Assembly (NCBI GenBank): GCA_002964805.2
Contig: PUDQ02000101.1
Coordinates: 16,345 to 80,344 of the forward strand
DNA from: Trametes villosa
Lineage: Eukaryota; Basidiomycota; Agaricomycetes; Polyporales; Polyporaceae
Direction of reading: 5' to 3'
DNA length: 64,000 bases
Below, one piece after another: positions 35,151-44,668 of this stretch. The position numbers and the translations under genes are program-made. The notes below the pieces were generated by a model. The model did not search any database and was not told the origin of the DNA. It worked only from the letters and a program-made list of their open reading frames with translations. Position 1 is the first letter of the stretch. Every line of letters begins with the position of its first letter.

Positions 35151-35809
35151 GCGCATCCGGGGACGAGGCAGTAATTGGGAAGCTTCTTGTTGTATTCTAG
35201 TGTACTAGTTGTGCTCATCACCGCTTAATTTTCTATCTGTATCAACAAACTCTGCACAGTGAAGCGAGAATTGGCACTCACCGTGCTTCCCCTGGGCCTT
35301 GAGACGGTGGCGTCTCAGTAATAAAAGCGCATATAGTAACCCTGACCTCGTTATGAGCCGTGAGCTTCATGTACTATCCCGCATGGAGAACACGGTCGAG
35401 CACACCGAAAACGAGCGTGTCAGTAATCCAGGGCTATACTGGATCATGCAGTAAGACTCTAATCAGTATAGAAAACGGTGGTAGTGGTGGATGGAGGTTA
35501 AGGAGTGCACTGCTCGATAAGAGTCCGCGTCCGAGTCGAGGCTGAGATACGCGGACTCCGTTCCAATCGGAGTAGTGAACCACAGCGGGAACAGGCGGGA
35601 ACGCGGGCCGGACCCGGGAAGAGAGATTTGCCGGACGCCGGACGCGGGGTAAGGGGCGCTGCCGAGGCCGGGGAGAGCTGCAGGCTCACATGCATCCATC
35701 CCCAACGCCTTGCCCTCGCGGGTAGCCGTCGCGCTGCTCCTGACATGTCTTGGCTCGCTACTTAGACAACGTTCCCCCTAGAGCTCCCTCGACGCACGGT
35801 CTATTTATC
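35151..35809. other. intergenic region
   Basis: 3' flank of the flavohemoglobin gene and promoter of the thioesterase. Nothing else is supported. Confidence 0.5.
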
Positions 35810-36615
35810 ATGACTGCCCCCGCCGACACCTCGTCTGTACGCTTCGATGGCGACATCTCTCCCGAGCACCAGTATTCTATCCTCAAGTTCTCCGACATCA
35901 TCCTTCGCGGCAAGGGGAAGTTCGCCAGGCCGACCGGAGAACGCGTCGAGATGACGGAGGTCTCGCTGTATAAGCGTGAGGAAGACGGGAAGGCCCAGAT
36001 CCGGATGTCCTTCGAAGTCGATGTAGATGAAGGTAAGTTCTGCCTGTCCCGGGGCCCGGGATGCGGTAGCCCCTTGCTTCGAAAGGCTGATGCTTATTCT
36101 GCCTGGTGCCTCGTGAAGACATGCTTAACCCGGCCGGCATGATGCACGGCGGCTGCTCTATGTATCTGATAGATGTGTATGTGCCCTGCCCATCCGACTA
36201 CTGCAGCCATAAGCTTACTCCCCGGCGAATCACCTCGCGTTCCCGGTTCCATCGCAGTTGCTCATCCATCGCACTCGTGTCCCTGAGTATCGCGACGAAG
36301 AACTCGAAGGACACCCACCTCGTGTCGCAAGCTATTACTACCGTGTTTCACGCGCCGGCGCAAACGTACGTTAACCCCAATCACCCTGTGCACGCGTCCT
36401 CACTGTTCTTCGGATAGGGGGTCTCGCCTTCGCATCGTTAACACAACTGTTTCATTTGGGGCACGCACGGTTACCGCGCGTACAGAGGTTTGTCGTCCTG
36501 CCGGAGATACGCTTCGCGCGCTCACCTGTCCGTGTAGATCTGGGACATTACGAATGGTAGACTGGTTGCCACGGGCGTGCATAACCAGATGCAACCCTCC
36601 GCACCCAAGCTGTAA
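35810..36615 (+). CDS. hotdog-fold (4HBT) acyl-CoA thioesterase-like protein
   Basis: A 178-residue protein from five exons: 35810-36032, 36119-36176, 36258-36365, 36418-36487 and 36538-36615. The hotdog core is clear: NPAGMMHGGCSMYLIDVCSS (Asn-x-x-G-x-x-H-G-G with the family's catalytic-site helix), then VSQAITTVFHAPAQTG, LRIVNTTVSFGARTVTART and IWDITNGRLVATGVHNQM. This layout matches the PaaI/THEM2 (ACOT13) type that hydrolyses acyl-CoA. The N-terminal 70 residues include an extra beta strand pair (KGKFARPTGERVEMTEVSLY). Its final intron and exon are duplicated as a relic at about 39.4 kb. The start ATG is the first in frame after the TATA-less leader. Confidence 0.9.
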
Positions 36616-37513
36616 ACTAGATGAGACGCGCGACTTGCATTGGATGCTCAATGACCATCGCGTCCCCTCGATGTGCTACGCATTGCGCGCAGCGGGCGCT
36701 GCCAAGGACAGCCAGGTACTCGGTATGCAGCTCACGACTTTCCTGGTCGGTTGCGGCTGGGTGCGTACCTGACAACCATATGGCACGTCGACCATCTGTG
36801 CTAACTGACGATCTTGTTCGTGGTCCTCAGTAGACGGTGTCTGTTCGAAGCCAGACCTCCACCCTCGCCCCATCCATCTGACTATCGAACTATATCCGAC
36901 ATATCATATCTTTCATAGGTCTGTCTATGTCTATGGCTATGCTCGACGACTCGCAGCATGTCTTCCTGCCACGCGAGGCGTACCCATAGGACCTGCGCTG
37001 TCGGCCGACATCGTCCTCGATGCGCTTCTTGGAGACATTGCTGGGCATCGTCGACGCCCCGAGATGACTGCGGCGCGAGCCCGGGTTGCGGTGCGGTGCT
37101 GCCACCGTTCGTTGAAGTCGGCGCGCAAAGTGCTCCTAGGAACCGCGAGGCGCGGCATGCGGTCATGCTTCTGGGGCGCCGCCCGAGCCTCCGCCTCCCC
37201 CGCGGGGATTCCGTCTCTGGACGGTCCCTATTACCGCGCATTCCTTTATGGCTTCGCGACACCCAGGATAACCATCGAACTGACGGTCTCCCTTGCGCCC
37301 GGCTTGTTCATCTTGCCCGCAGGCGTCCCGGCAGAGCTGTCGGCCTGTTGCGGCGACGGTGCCATGCGGGCGAACGCGTGCAGCACGCCTCCGAACGAGT
37401 TAGCAGCACATCGGAACGAGCAGAGCACTCAGGATATAGGTTTCTCGCTGTATAAGGGTCGGTTCGGCATGCGACAAGTGGAGCTTGGCCCGCACCTCCC
37501 GCTTCGACAGACC
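36616..37513. other. intergenic region upstream of DUF6533 gene A
   Basis: The first ~70 bp are similar to sequence after the thioesterase relic at 39.5 kb (shared CGCGACTTGCAT(T/A)GGATG). The rest shows only unassignable small ORFs. Confidence 0.5.
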
Positions 37514-39108
37514 ATGGCCGACCCCGCGACCGTAGCATTCTATGTGGAGTACTACACGACTGCGTGGGCCTCACTCTACTCCCTCAAACGCCGACGGCTA
37601 ATATCGTCCCTCAGATTCGTCGAAAAATCGTCGACGGCTGCCATGTTTGGTACGTACATACAATGTGGGGTGTATGCGTACCATTATCTGACTGCACACA
37701 TCTAGTCCTCATGCTGTATGAGCAATCTATCACATTCGAGCGGGAGGTGAGGCTGTTCTGGAGAAGACCTCTCACCCGGACGACTGCACTCTTTTTGTCC
37801 AACCGATACCTGTCCCTACTCAAATACCCCGTGACCATGCTAGCGTATAGGATAGTTTCGCAGCAGGTAAGCCTCCCCCCAGTGAAGTGTTGCTCTACGC
37901 TCACATATATTCCTTAGAGGTACGCATGTCTAGAGCGCCCCTGTGCGCCCTTTGGCTGCGATTGACGGAACGTAGTTGCGTCGCTCTTACTCGCTCAGGC
38001 CAGACCCTGGAAATAATACCCTATCTTGTTTGGGCCGGTGAGTATCATATCACGCTGTTTACCGGTGTTGATTACTGACGTCTTTAGTGTTCTCCGCCGC
38101 GCGCACACACGCACTCACCGGCCATAGCGCGTGGTTGGCAGCCCTGGTATTCACACTACTGTGTGTGCCGGTAGGCACGAACCTGGTGGGTGTCCACTCG
38201 CTGTCCTTGCCATTCGCTCATTCCCGTCCCTCGACGCATGCAGTATCTCTTTGCGGTCTCCGTTCCTGATGCCGTCGGTGCCCCGGTAGGATGTGTAGCT
38301 ACCGCTATAATTCCCGAAGGGCTGTATCTCACGTACGTCCCCTTCATACGTAGCCAGAGCCGCGTACTCACTGATACCGTGGCCCTCTGCAGCTGTGGGT
38401 AGCTGTTCTCTTCACCAATGCCCCCGTGCTTGTCGTCTGAATTCGCGGGATAGTGCTTATCCTGACGCGGACGTGCGCCATCCTGGGCGACGCGATCGTC
38501 ATCGGGGTGACATGGTACAGGACCTTCCGCGGATGGAGGGCGGCGGTGTCGGCGAAGTTCAGGGTGTCGCTTGCAGGGATGCTCTTGCGCGATGGTAGGT
38601 GGCTCGCATGGCTGGAACGTCGCTCTTTGCTGATCACGCGCATCCGTAGGCTCTATCTACTTCCTGTGCGTCAGCGCGCTACGCCCCTACGCCGAAACGA
38701 GACTGATGGACTTTTCACAGCGTTCTCTTGGGGCTTAACGTCCTCCACGTCGTGACGGCGCTTGCGACCAACTTTAGCGGGAGCATCGCCACTTTCGAGG
38801 AACCGCGAGTCCCTGTCCATGCCTTTGTGCCGGCGGGGGACTGATAGTTTTCTGCGGACAGGATTTCTGCTATTCTCGTGTCGCGGGTGATGCTCAATTT
38901 GCGCGAGGTGAACCAGCGTGCATGTGGCTCGGACTCATTGCAGTCTGGGCATTACCGAGGGACGCCGGGTCAATTTAGAGGACTGGGGATAGAGGCGGAG
39001 GGAGGAGAACGGCTTGGTAGCATGCCAGGCTTCGTGTGCGCCGACGACACACGCTCCTCGTATACACTCGACTCGGACAGTACAGAAGATAGCACTTTTG
39101 TGCGCTAG
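37514..39108 (+). CDS. DUF6533 seven-helix membrane protein, copy A
   Basis: A 328-residue protein from 12 exons: 37514-37563, 37615-37649, 37706-37866, 37918-37919, 37976-38037, 38088-38185, 38244-38332, 38393-38394, 38454-38594, 38650-38665, 38721-38804 and 38862-39108. The N-terminal DUF6533 signature is LMLYEQSITFEREVRLFW followed by ALFLSNRYLSLLKYPV. Further helices are LEIIPYLVWAVFSAARTHALT, LAALVFTLLCVPVGTNL, ILGDAIVIGVTW, SIYFLVLLGLNVLHVVTAL and the terminal SRVMLNLREV before a polar tail. That is about seven helices, as in this receptor-like Agaricomycete family of unknown function. Exons 4 and 8 are only 2 nt. The intron after 38804 starts with GC. Copy B has the same internal exon lengths. 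Confidence 0.82.
37918..37919 (+). other. 2-nt microexon (exon 4 of DUF6533 A)
   Basis: The dinucleotide AG sits between a 51-nt intron (37867-37917, GTAAGC...TAG) and a 56-nt intron (37920-37975, GTACGC...TAG). It is needed to link phase-0 ...VSQQ to SCVALTRSGQ. The stop TGA in the second intron excludes read-through. Confidence 0.7.
38393..38394 (+). other. 2-nt microexon (exon 8 of DUF6533 A)
   Basis: The dinucleotide CT sits between introns 38333-38392 (GTACGT...CAG) and 38395-38453 (GTGGGT...TAG). It restores the frame from EGLYLT to LLILTRTCAILGDA. Confidence 0.65.
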
Positions 39109-39174
39109 TTCTACGATTATGTCTTGATTAGAGCTGACGAGTACTGAGTTTTGGACGCGCGAGAAGTCCGACTA

Positions 39175-39265
39175 CTGGAAATGCCACATCGGGGTTCGCG
39201 GAAGTAGCCTGGAACGGGCGCCTACGAGGTCTTTTTTTGCGACCGACGACGATGAGCTACTGAAG
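39175..39265 (+). repeat. duplicated fragment downstream of DUF6533 A
   Basis: Reads YWKCHIGVRGSS, GRAP-like and TDDDEL in one frame. It aligns without gaps to 41878-41968 downstream of gene B (YWRCHIGIGGS, ADDDEL). It belongs to the tandem block duplication. Whether it was ever coding is unclear. Confidence 0.55.
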
Positions 39266-39429
39266 CTCGCGGCTTCGACCCCGAGCTCTACATCCTTTTT
39301 GACGGTACTTCGGACGAGAAGGCCCGCCTGTTTGTCTTCGACACATCTCAGGCACCAGGGGCACGGATGCCGCTCGTGCACAGGTCCGTCGTTCTGTCGG
39401 AGGCTTGGCCTGGTTGGGCCTCACACTAC

Positions 39430-39580
39430 CGTTATGCGCTCACTTGTTCGTGTAGTTTTGGGGCGTCACGAATCGCAGGATAGTGGCCACGAGCATGCAA
39501 AACCAGATGTAGTCTTCGGCGCCGAAGCTATGATTGAGATGAGATGCGCGACTTGCATAGGATGTGGTTTTCAATGACCA
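39430..39580 (+). pseudogene. relic of a second thioesterase gene (last intron end, last exon, 3' flank)
   Basis: From GCGCTCACTTGTTCGTGTAG onward it matches the end of the last intron and exon 5 of the thioesterase (36520-36650). The exon relic 39456-39512 reads FWGVTNRRIVATSMQNQM then a premature TAG; the intact gene reads IWDITNGRLVATGVHNQM followed by eight more residues. The upstream exons are missing. The 3' flank similarity continues to about 39580. Confidence 0.8.
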
Positions 39581-40130
39581 TCGCGCGCCGGCCGATGACT
39601 GCTACGGATGGCGCTGTCACCCGCGACGTTTTTCGCGGTACTGACCTCCGTCCGAGGCGACTCTTTTCTCTTCAGGTGTTTCAACCACACATTGCAAATG
39701 TATACTCTACTGCGACTCGAGGTACATCTACGGCCGTCTGCCAGAGCCGTCTGGAGGCTGTGTACCTCATGTCTCCTTCAACGACGTAAGTTTGCTCTCC
39801 TCAGCCCGATAGAGACACTGAACGCTTTGAATCTATGACTGCTTGCGTGTCAGGTGGGCGCGAATATCCGGGACTCACACGTCGCGCTGGACGCGCAGGA
39901 AGACTCACCTATGTCGTGTGGAAAGTTGTGGGTGGCTGTGGGCAAACGGTCGGCGCCCCGTGTGGTTCCGTAGCGCACCCCCAGGCCTCAACTCCGGTGG
40001 ATGCTGATCGCGCATCTGTCCGTAGTTGTGGATTGCCCACATCGAGAACGTGACAAACGTACGAAAATCCGCACTCAAATACTGCTCCTTGCTCGGCGTT
40101 GGGGCGGCAACTACATCGCTCGGAGCCGTC

Positions 40131-41745
40131 ATGTCTGTCGTTGCATACCTTAAGCCCGCGTGAGTATCAGGGACGCTCCTTCACTTCTTTGCCGCCCGCT
40201 CAACCTTTGAGTAGCTTGGCGGAAAAAGCGTTAACCGGGGGCATGATCGGTGCGTTATACTGTATGTCAAGCGAACCGCGTGTCTTACAATGTTATATAG
40301 CGCTCTTGCTGTATGATATACTCCTAACCTTCGACCGGGAGGTTAGCCTGTTCTGGGGAGTACCCTTCACGCGGAGCACGGCTCTCTTCCTGTTCAATCG
40401 CTATGGTTCATTGGTCAAGTACCCGGTCACTTTGACCACCTATGTCCCCGTTTCGCAGGAGGTACGTCGTGGCTTTCATACTCACTGTAGCGGATGCAAT
40501 CTGACAGTCCTCCGTCCTGGCAGAGGTATGTCCCGGGTCGAAGGGAGCAAGCTTGCTGAATCCGACATGGACGTTCTCAAAGCTGCGTCACGCTAATTCG
40601 CACGGGGGAAGTGTTGGAGATTCTTCCATACTTCACATGGGCTGGTATGTGAGCCTGTCTCGATATCGCTATCGCTGACATTGTGTATGAGCGCAGCATT
40701 CTCCATGATGCGCGTTCATGGGCTGACCGGAGGTAACTGGCGCGCATCCTTGCTCGTCTTCGCACTCCTGTGCGTCCCGATCGGAACGAACATCGCACGT
40801 GCATCCCTTCTTGTGATGAAGCTCGAGACATTGACTGGCTGCATCTTGTAGTACTTCTTCGTCTTGTCGATCCCCGACAGTCTTCCTCCGCCTGTCTTTT
40901 GTATCTACACTGCCGACATACCCATGCCGCTCGACATCCTGTGAGTTTCTCCCGCGGGGCGTTCATGCAGAACGGCGCCGGATGACGCTCAACTTGGTTC
41001 TTCCCCGTGTATGATAGATGTGAGTCGCGCCCGCTCTTCGCATAGCCCCGGCGCGTTAATGATAGCTTCCAGTGACTGTTTTCACACGTGTCTCGGCGAT
41101 TACGGGCGACGCGATCGTGGTCATCTTGACGTGGTGGAGGACATACCGCGGGTGGAGGGCGGCGGTCGCCGCGAACATGCGCACCTCACTTGCGCAGATG
41201 CTCATTCGGGATGGTGCGCCATAGTCGAATATCTCCGTGACCCTGTGTCTCCGCTGACATGGGCGATCGTGGCACCCAGGCTCCATATACTTTGTGTAGG
41301 CCCAGCGCGCGCAGTGCCGTCCTACTTCTGCCGGACTGAAGTTCTGTGCAGGATCCTGCTCACGCTCAACATACTGCACGCTGTATCCGCGCTCACGACA
41401 GCGTTCATTGGGAGCATCGCTTACATTGAAGAGCCGTGAGTGGAATACTCTCTATGCTCTTTGTCTCTTATTGACAGTATCGCTGACGCAAACTCGCCGG
41501 GCGCGGCCAGGCTAACCGTGGTCATCGTCTCCCGGATGATGCTCAACCTGCGTGAAGTGGACCAGCTCGCTCGTCCTGGAGAAGGCAGTTTGAGGCACTC
41601 GGCGCTCGATTTTGGGGGGAAGCTCGAAGAGACGGAGGTTAGCACTGCGGCCCCCGACATGGAAGAGGGCTTCTCGAAGGCGCGGGGTGTAGGGGGAGAC
41701 GCGCCCATGCACATGTCGTCGACATCCGCGTTCGTTTGTTCATAG
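40131..41745 (+). CDS. DUF6533 seven-helix membrane protein, copy B
   Basis: A 328-residue protein from 12 exons: 40131-40159, 40215-40249, 40301-40461, 40524-40525, 40583-40644, 40697-40794, 40852-40940, 41018-41019, 41073-41213, 41280-41295, 41352-41435 and 41478-41745. The signature is LLLYDILLTFDREVSLFW then ALFLFNRYGSLVKYPV. Helices follow in the same order as copy A (LEILPYFTWAAFSMMRVHGLT, LLVFALLCVPIGTNI, ITGDAIVVILTWW, SIYFVILLTLNILHAVSAL, SRMMLNLREV). All internal exons have the same length as in copy A, including the two 2-nt exons; only the first and last differ. The intron after 40794 has a GC donor (GCACGT). Protein identity to copy A looks about half, so the duplication is not recent. 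Confidence 0.82.
40524..40525 (+). other. 2-nt microexon (exon 4 of DUF6533 B)
   Basis: The dinucleotide AG sits between introns 40462-40523 (GTACGT...CAG) and 40526-40582 (GTATGT...AAG). It is the same position and sequence as in copy A. It joins VPVSQE to SCVTLIRTGE. Confidence 0.7.
41018..41019 (+). other. 2-nt microexon (exon 8 of DUF6533 B)
   Basis: The dinucleotide AT sits between introns 40941-41017 (GTGAGT...TAG) and 41020-41072 (GTGAGT...CAG). It is at the same position as the CT microexon of copy A and joins PMPLDIL to LTVFTRVSAITGDA. Confidence 0.65.
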
Positions 41746-42380
41746 CACGCGCAGCTTCGTCCGAGCTTACTCCTGGGTGTGATGTACTTCATGGATCTCC
41801 TCATGGTCGATGTTAGCGCTTATTCTCGTTGAGGGAATATCAGGCCACGATATATCTTGGCGAGAGCGAATGATGTTCGAATACTGGAGGTGCCATATCG
41901 GGATTGGCGGAAGTAGGGTCGGACGGGCGCCTATGCGACCCGTCGTCTTTGCGGCCGACGACGACGAGCTCAAGCCCATCCCGAACGCCTTCCGCGCCGT
42001 CGGGCGAATTGCGCATCGCACATCGAGCGCGCTGACGAACTGCTTGCCAAGCTGAAATCTTACCATGACTGAGGCTCGCGAAGAATCATGGGTCGCGCGA
42101 GTGGCAGCTCACTCACTCACTCGTCCGCGCCGGAATTGACGCGGAATGTTATTCCTTCGACCAAAGCGGAAACTCGTCCATGGTGGGTGTCCCTGTTGGT
42201 CTTTCCGCCCCGATTCCGATCCTTCTTGCGCTCTCTGACAGTCATCCCCAGCATGGGGCCCGGCGGTTTATATACGACGGGCGATGGAGAATACAATTAT
42301 TGGCTCAAGTTCGCTGTTGAAGCTACCGGGACCCGGCTCCCTCTCTTGTACTGCCTTACGTCGATTTCTACCGCTTCGAT
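41746..42380. other. intergenic region before the MFS gene
   Basis: Holds the second copy of the duplicated fragment (41878-41968). A TTTATATA box near 42268, about 110 bp before the MFS start, may be its core promoter. Confidence 0.5.
41878..41968 (+). repeat. duplicated fragment downstream of DUF6533 B
   Basis: Partner of 39175-39265: YWRCHIGIGGS...ADDDEL in one frame. The alignment has no gaps over about 90 bp. Confidence 0.55.
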
Positions 42381-44668
42381 ATGGCACCAGCTGAACACAA
42401 GGACGCAGCTACGGTAGAGCCCTTCGACGACGCTGCTACGGCGGTCGAGAAACCAGGAGCGGGCCATGTCGTTCTCCCACCTGGCGCGGACGGTCATGGC
42501 CATAACCCCGCCTCACACGATCCTGACCGCCCGGACCTCAGCTTTCCGTTCCAGACGACCAACACCGCGCAGGGCGGATTCACCGACGAGTACCGCGTCA
42601 CCTCGAAGCTCGGATACATCACTGCCGACCTCGCACTCCGTCCGGTTCCTTCGCACTACCACAAGCTACCCGCAGTACTCGCAGACCCCGAGAAGGCCCT
42701 CCGGCTACAGCAGGTGAAACTCGTTACGTGGTACGAGAACGACCCTGAAGATCCGCGGAATTGGAAGAATGCGTACAAGTGGTGTGAGTGCTTGATGTGT
42801 TGTGCGTTCGTGCTCTTTACGGATTTTTGACATTGCTACTCTACAGATATCACATTTGTATGCGCACTCTCCGTGGTGTCGATCGCCTTCGCCACCGCTA
42901 TCATCGCGGGTGACTTCGGCGGCGTCATGGAAGAGTTCCAGGTGTCCGAGGTTGTCGTCGCTCTCAGTGTCTCCCTCATGATCATTGGCTTCGGTATCGG
43001 GCCGCTCATTCTCGCGCCATTGGTATGTCCCCGTAACCGCGTGACAGAGACTCGAGCTTATGTGCATCGACAGAGCGAGCTACACGGGAGGCGTCCGTTC
43101 TGGGTCGCACCCTTCATCGTATACATCAGTAGGTCGTTCTGCGGACATACCCATACGCGCCGCTTATCCTCTGCGCAGTCTTCAATATCCCATGCGCGCT
43201 CGCGAAGAACATTGGGACGCTACTCGTGTCGCGGTTCCTCTGCGGCCTGTTTGGCTCGGGGCCGTTCGCGCTTGCAGGAGGCGCGATCGCTGACATTTGG
43301 GACAACAATGAGCGCGGGTTTGCGGTTGCACTTTTCGCAGCTGCGCCTTACGGGTTAGTTGATCCCCTTCACGTTGCGCAGCCCTTTCTAAGATTTATTT
43401 GTAGTGGCCCTGTGCTGGGTCCTATCGTCGGCGGCTTCATCGGAGAGACCGTCGGTTGGCGCTGGATCTTCTGGGTAAGCTGCAGTCCGCCTGCGCAGCG
43501 ATATCCTCTGAACCCATACGCCCGTCACAGGTCAACATGATCTTCGCCGGCGTCGTAGCGTGCATGTGCGCCACGATTCCAGAGACATACGCGCCCGCTC
43601 TTCTGCTCAAGAGGGCGAAGCGGCTCCGCGCAGAGACAGGCGACCCGCATATCACCACTGAGCAAGAGTTGTTCAAGAAGTCGCTGAAAGAGATTGTCAT
43701 CGAAACCGCCGTCCGTCCATTCGGTCAGTCATGCTGCCCTATCGGTGCAGCTTCATTCGCTCATACCGCATCCTGCAGAAATGATCGCGACGGAACCTAT
43801 CCTGACATTGATGTCGCTATACGCGTCGCTCATCTACGGCCTGCTGGTACGTCCTAGCTCACGCTCGCTTTCAATCAATGCACTAATCTCGGTGTAGTAC
43901 GCGTTTTTCTTCAGCTTCCCCATCGTCTTCTCGGAAGGCTATGGGTACAACGACGGCATCACCGGCCTCATGTTCTGCTCTGTGCTGATCGGCGTCGGGC
44001 TTGCTCTGTTCGTCACCCCCCGCCTCGAGAGGGATTACATCCGTCGCGCGAAGGAGAAGGGTGGGCACGCCGACCCGGAGGATCGTCTCATTGGCATGAT
44101 GATTGGGTGTTGGTTCATTCCTATCGGTGAGTCTGTCAGTGCGATGTGCTCCTGCCCGGTCTAACACGACGTCTTAGGTATGTTCATTTTCGGGTGGACG
44201 AGCCCACCTACAGTGTCGCCCGGCGGGGGAAACTGGGTTGGTCCCTGCTCTGCGGGTATTCCCTTCGGCTTCGGAAGTACGCATAACTCCTCCCCTGGCC
44301 TTGACGAACTGCTGACTTCTCCGCCTTACAGTGGTCGTTCTGTACTTCTCCGCGAACGCGTACATCATCGACGCCTTCCCCGGCTATGTCGCCTCCGCGC
44401 TCGCGGCGAAGATCGTCATCCGCTCCGGCCTCGGTGCTGCGACGCCGCTCTTCATCACCGCCATGTTCCATAACCTGGGCAACGGCTGGGCGGCGTCCGT
44501 CTGGGGCTTCATCTCCCTCGCTCTCGTGAGTACCCTTTCCGCGCTGCGCTGTGGGCCAGTACGTGCGGACGCTGACATTGCCCGCGTGCGCTGTTGCAGA
44601 TCCCGATTCCGTTCTGCTTCTACAAGTACGGGAGGGTGATTCGGGGCAAGTCGAAGCGTGCAGCGTAG
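42381..44668 (+). CDS. MFS transporter, DHA1-type drug/polyamine:H+ antiporter
   Basis: A 576-residue protein from 11 exons: 42381-42783, 42847-43022, 43074-43128, 43179-43353, 43405-43474, 43531-43723, 43779-43846, 43898-44126, 44178-44276, 44332-44525 and 44600-44668. A hydrophilic N-terminus of about 130 residues ends with YENDPEDPRNWKNAYKW, the entry motif of fungal DHA1 (TPO/FLR1-like) transporters. About 12 helices follow. Motif A loop is ELHGRRPFWV; motif C-like is GPVLGPIVGGFIGE; IPETYAPALLLKRAKRLR starts the central loop, and the PRLERDYIRRAKEK loop follows. It is predicted to export small toxic compounds or polyamines at the plasma membrane; the substrate is not deducible. The ATG at 42381 is the first in frame. 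Confidence 0.92.

Larger units (their letters stand above)
39109..40130. other. intergenic region with duplicated relics
   Basis: Contains a fragment repeated after gene B (39175-39265) and a thioesterase relic (39430-39580). A short coding-like stretch near 39264-39385 reads ELYILFDGTSDEKARLFVF in one frame, but no start or partner exon was found. Confidence 0.45.

Noticed and set aside
37867..37975. Single 109-nt intron instead of two introns around a 2-nt exon in DUF6533 A
   Set aside because: It would join phase 0 to the wrong frame (LRRSYS... instead of SCVALT...), and paralog B would fail in the same way.
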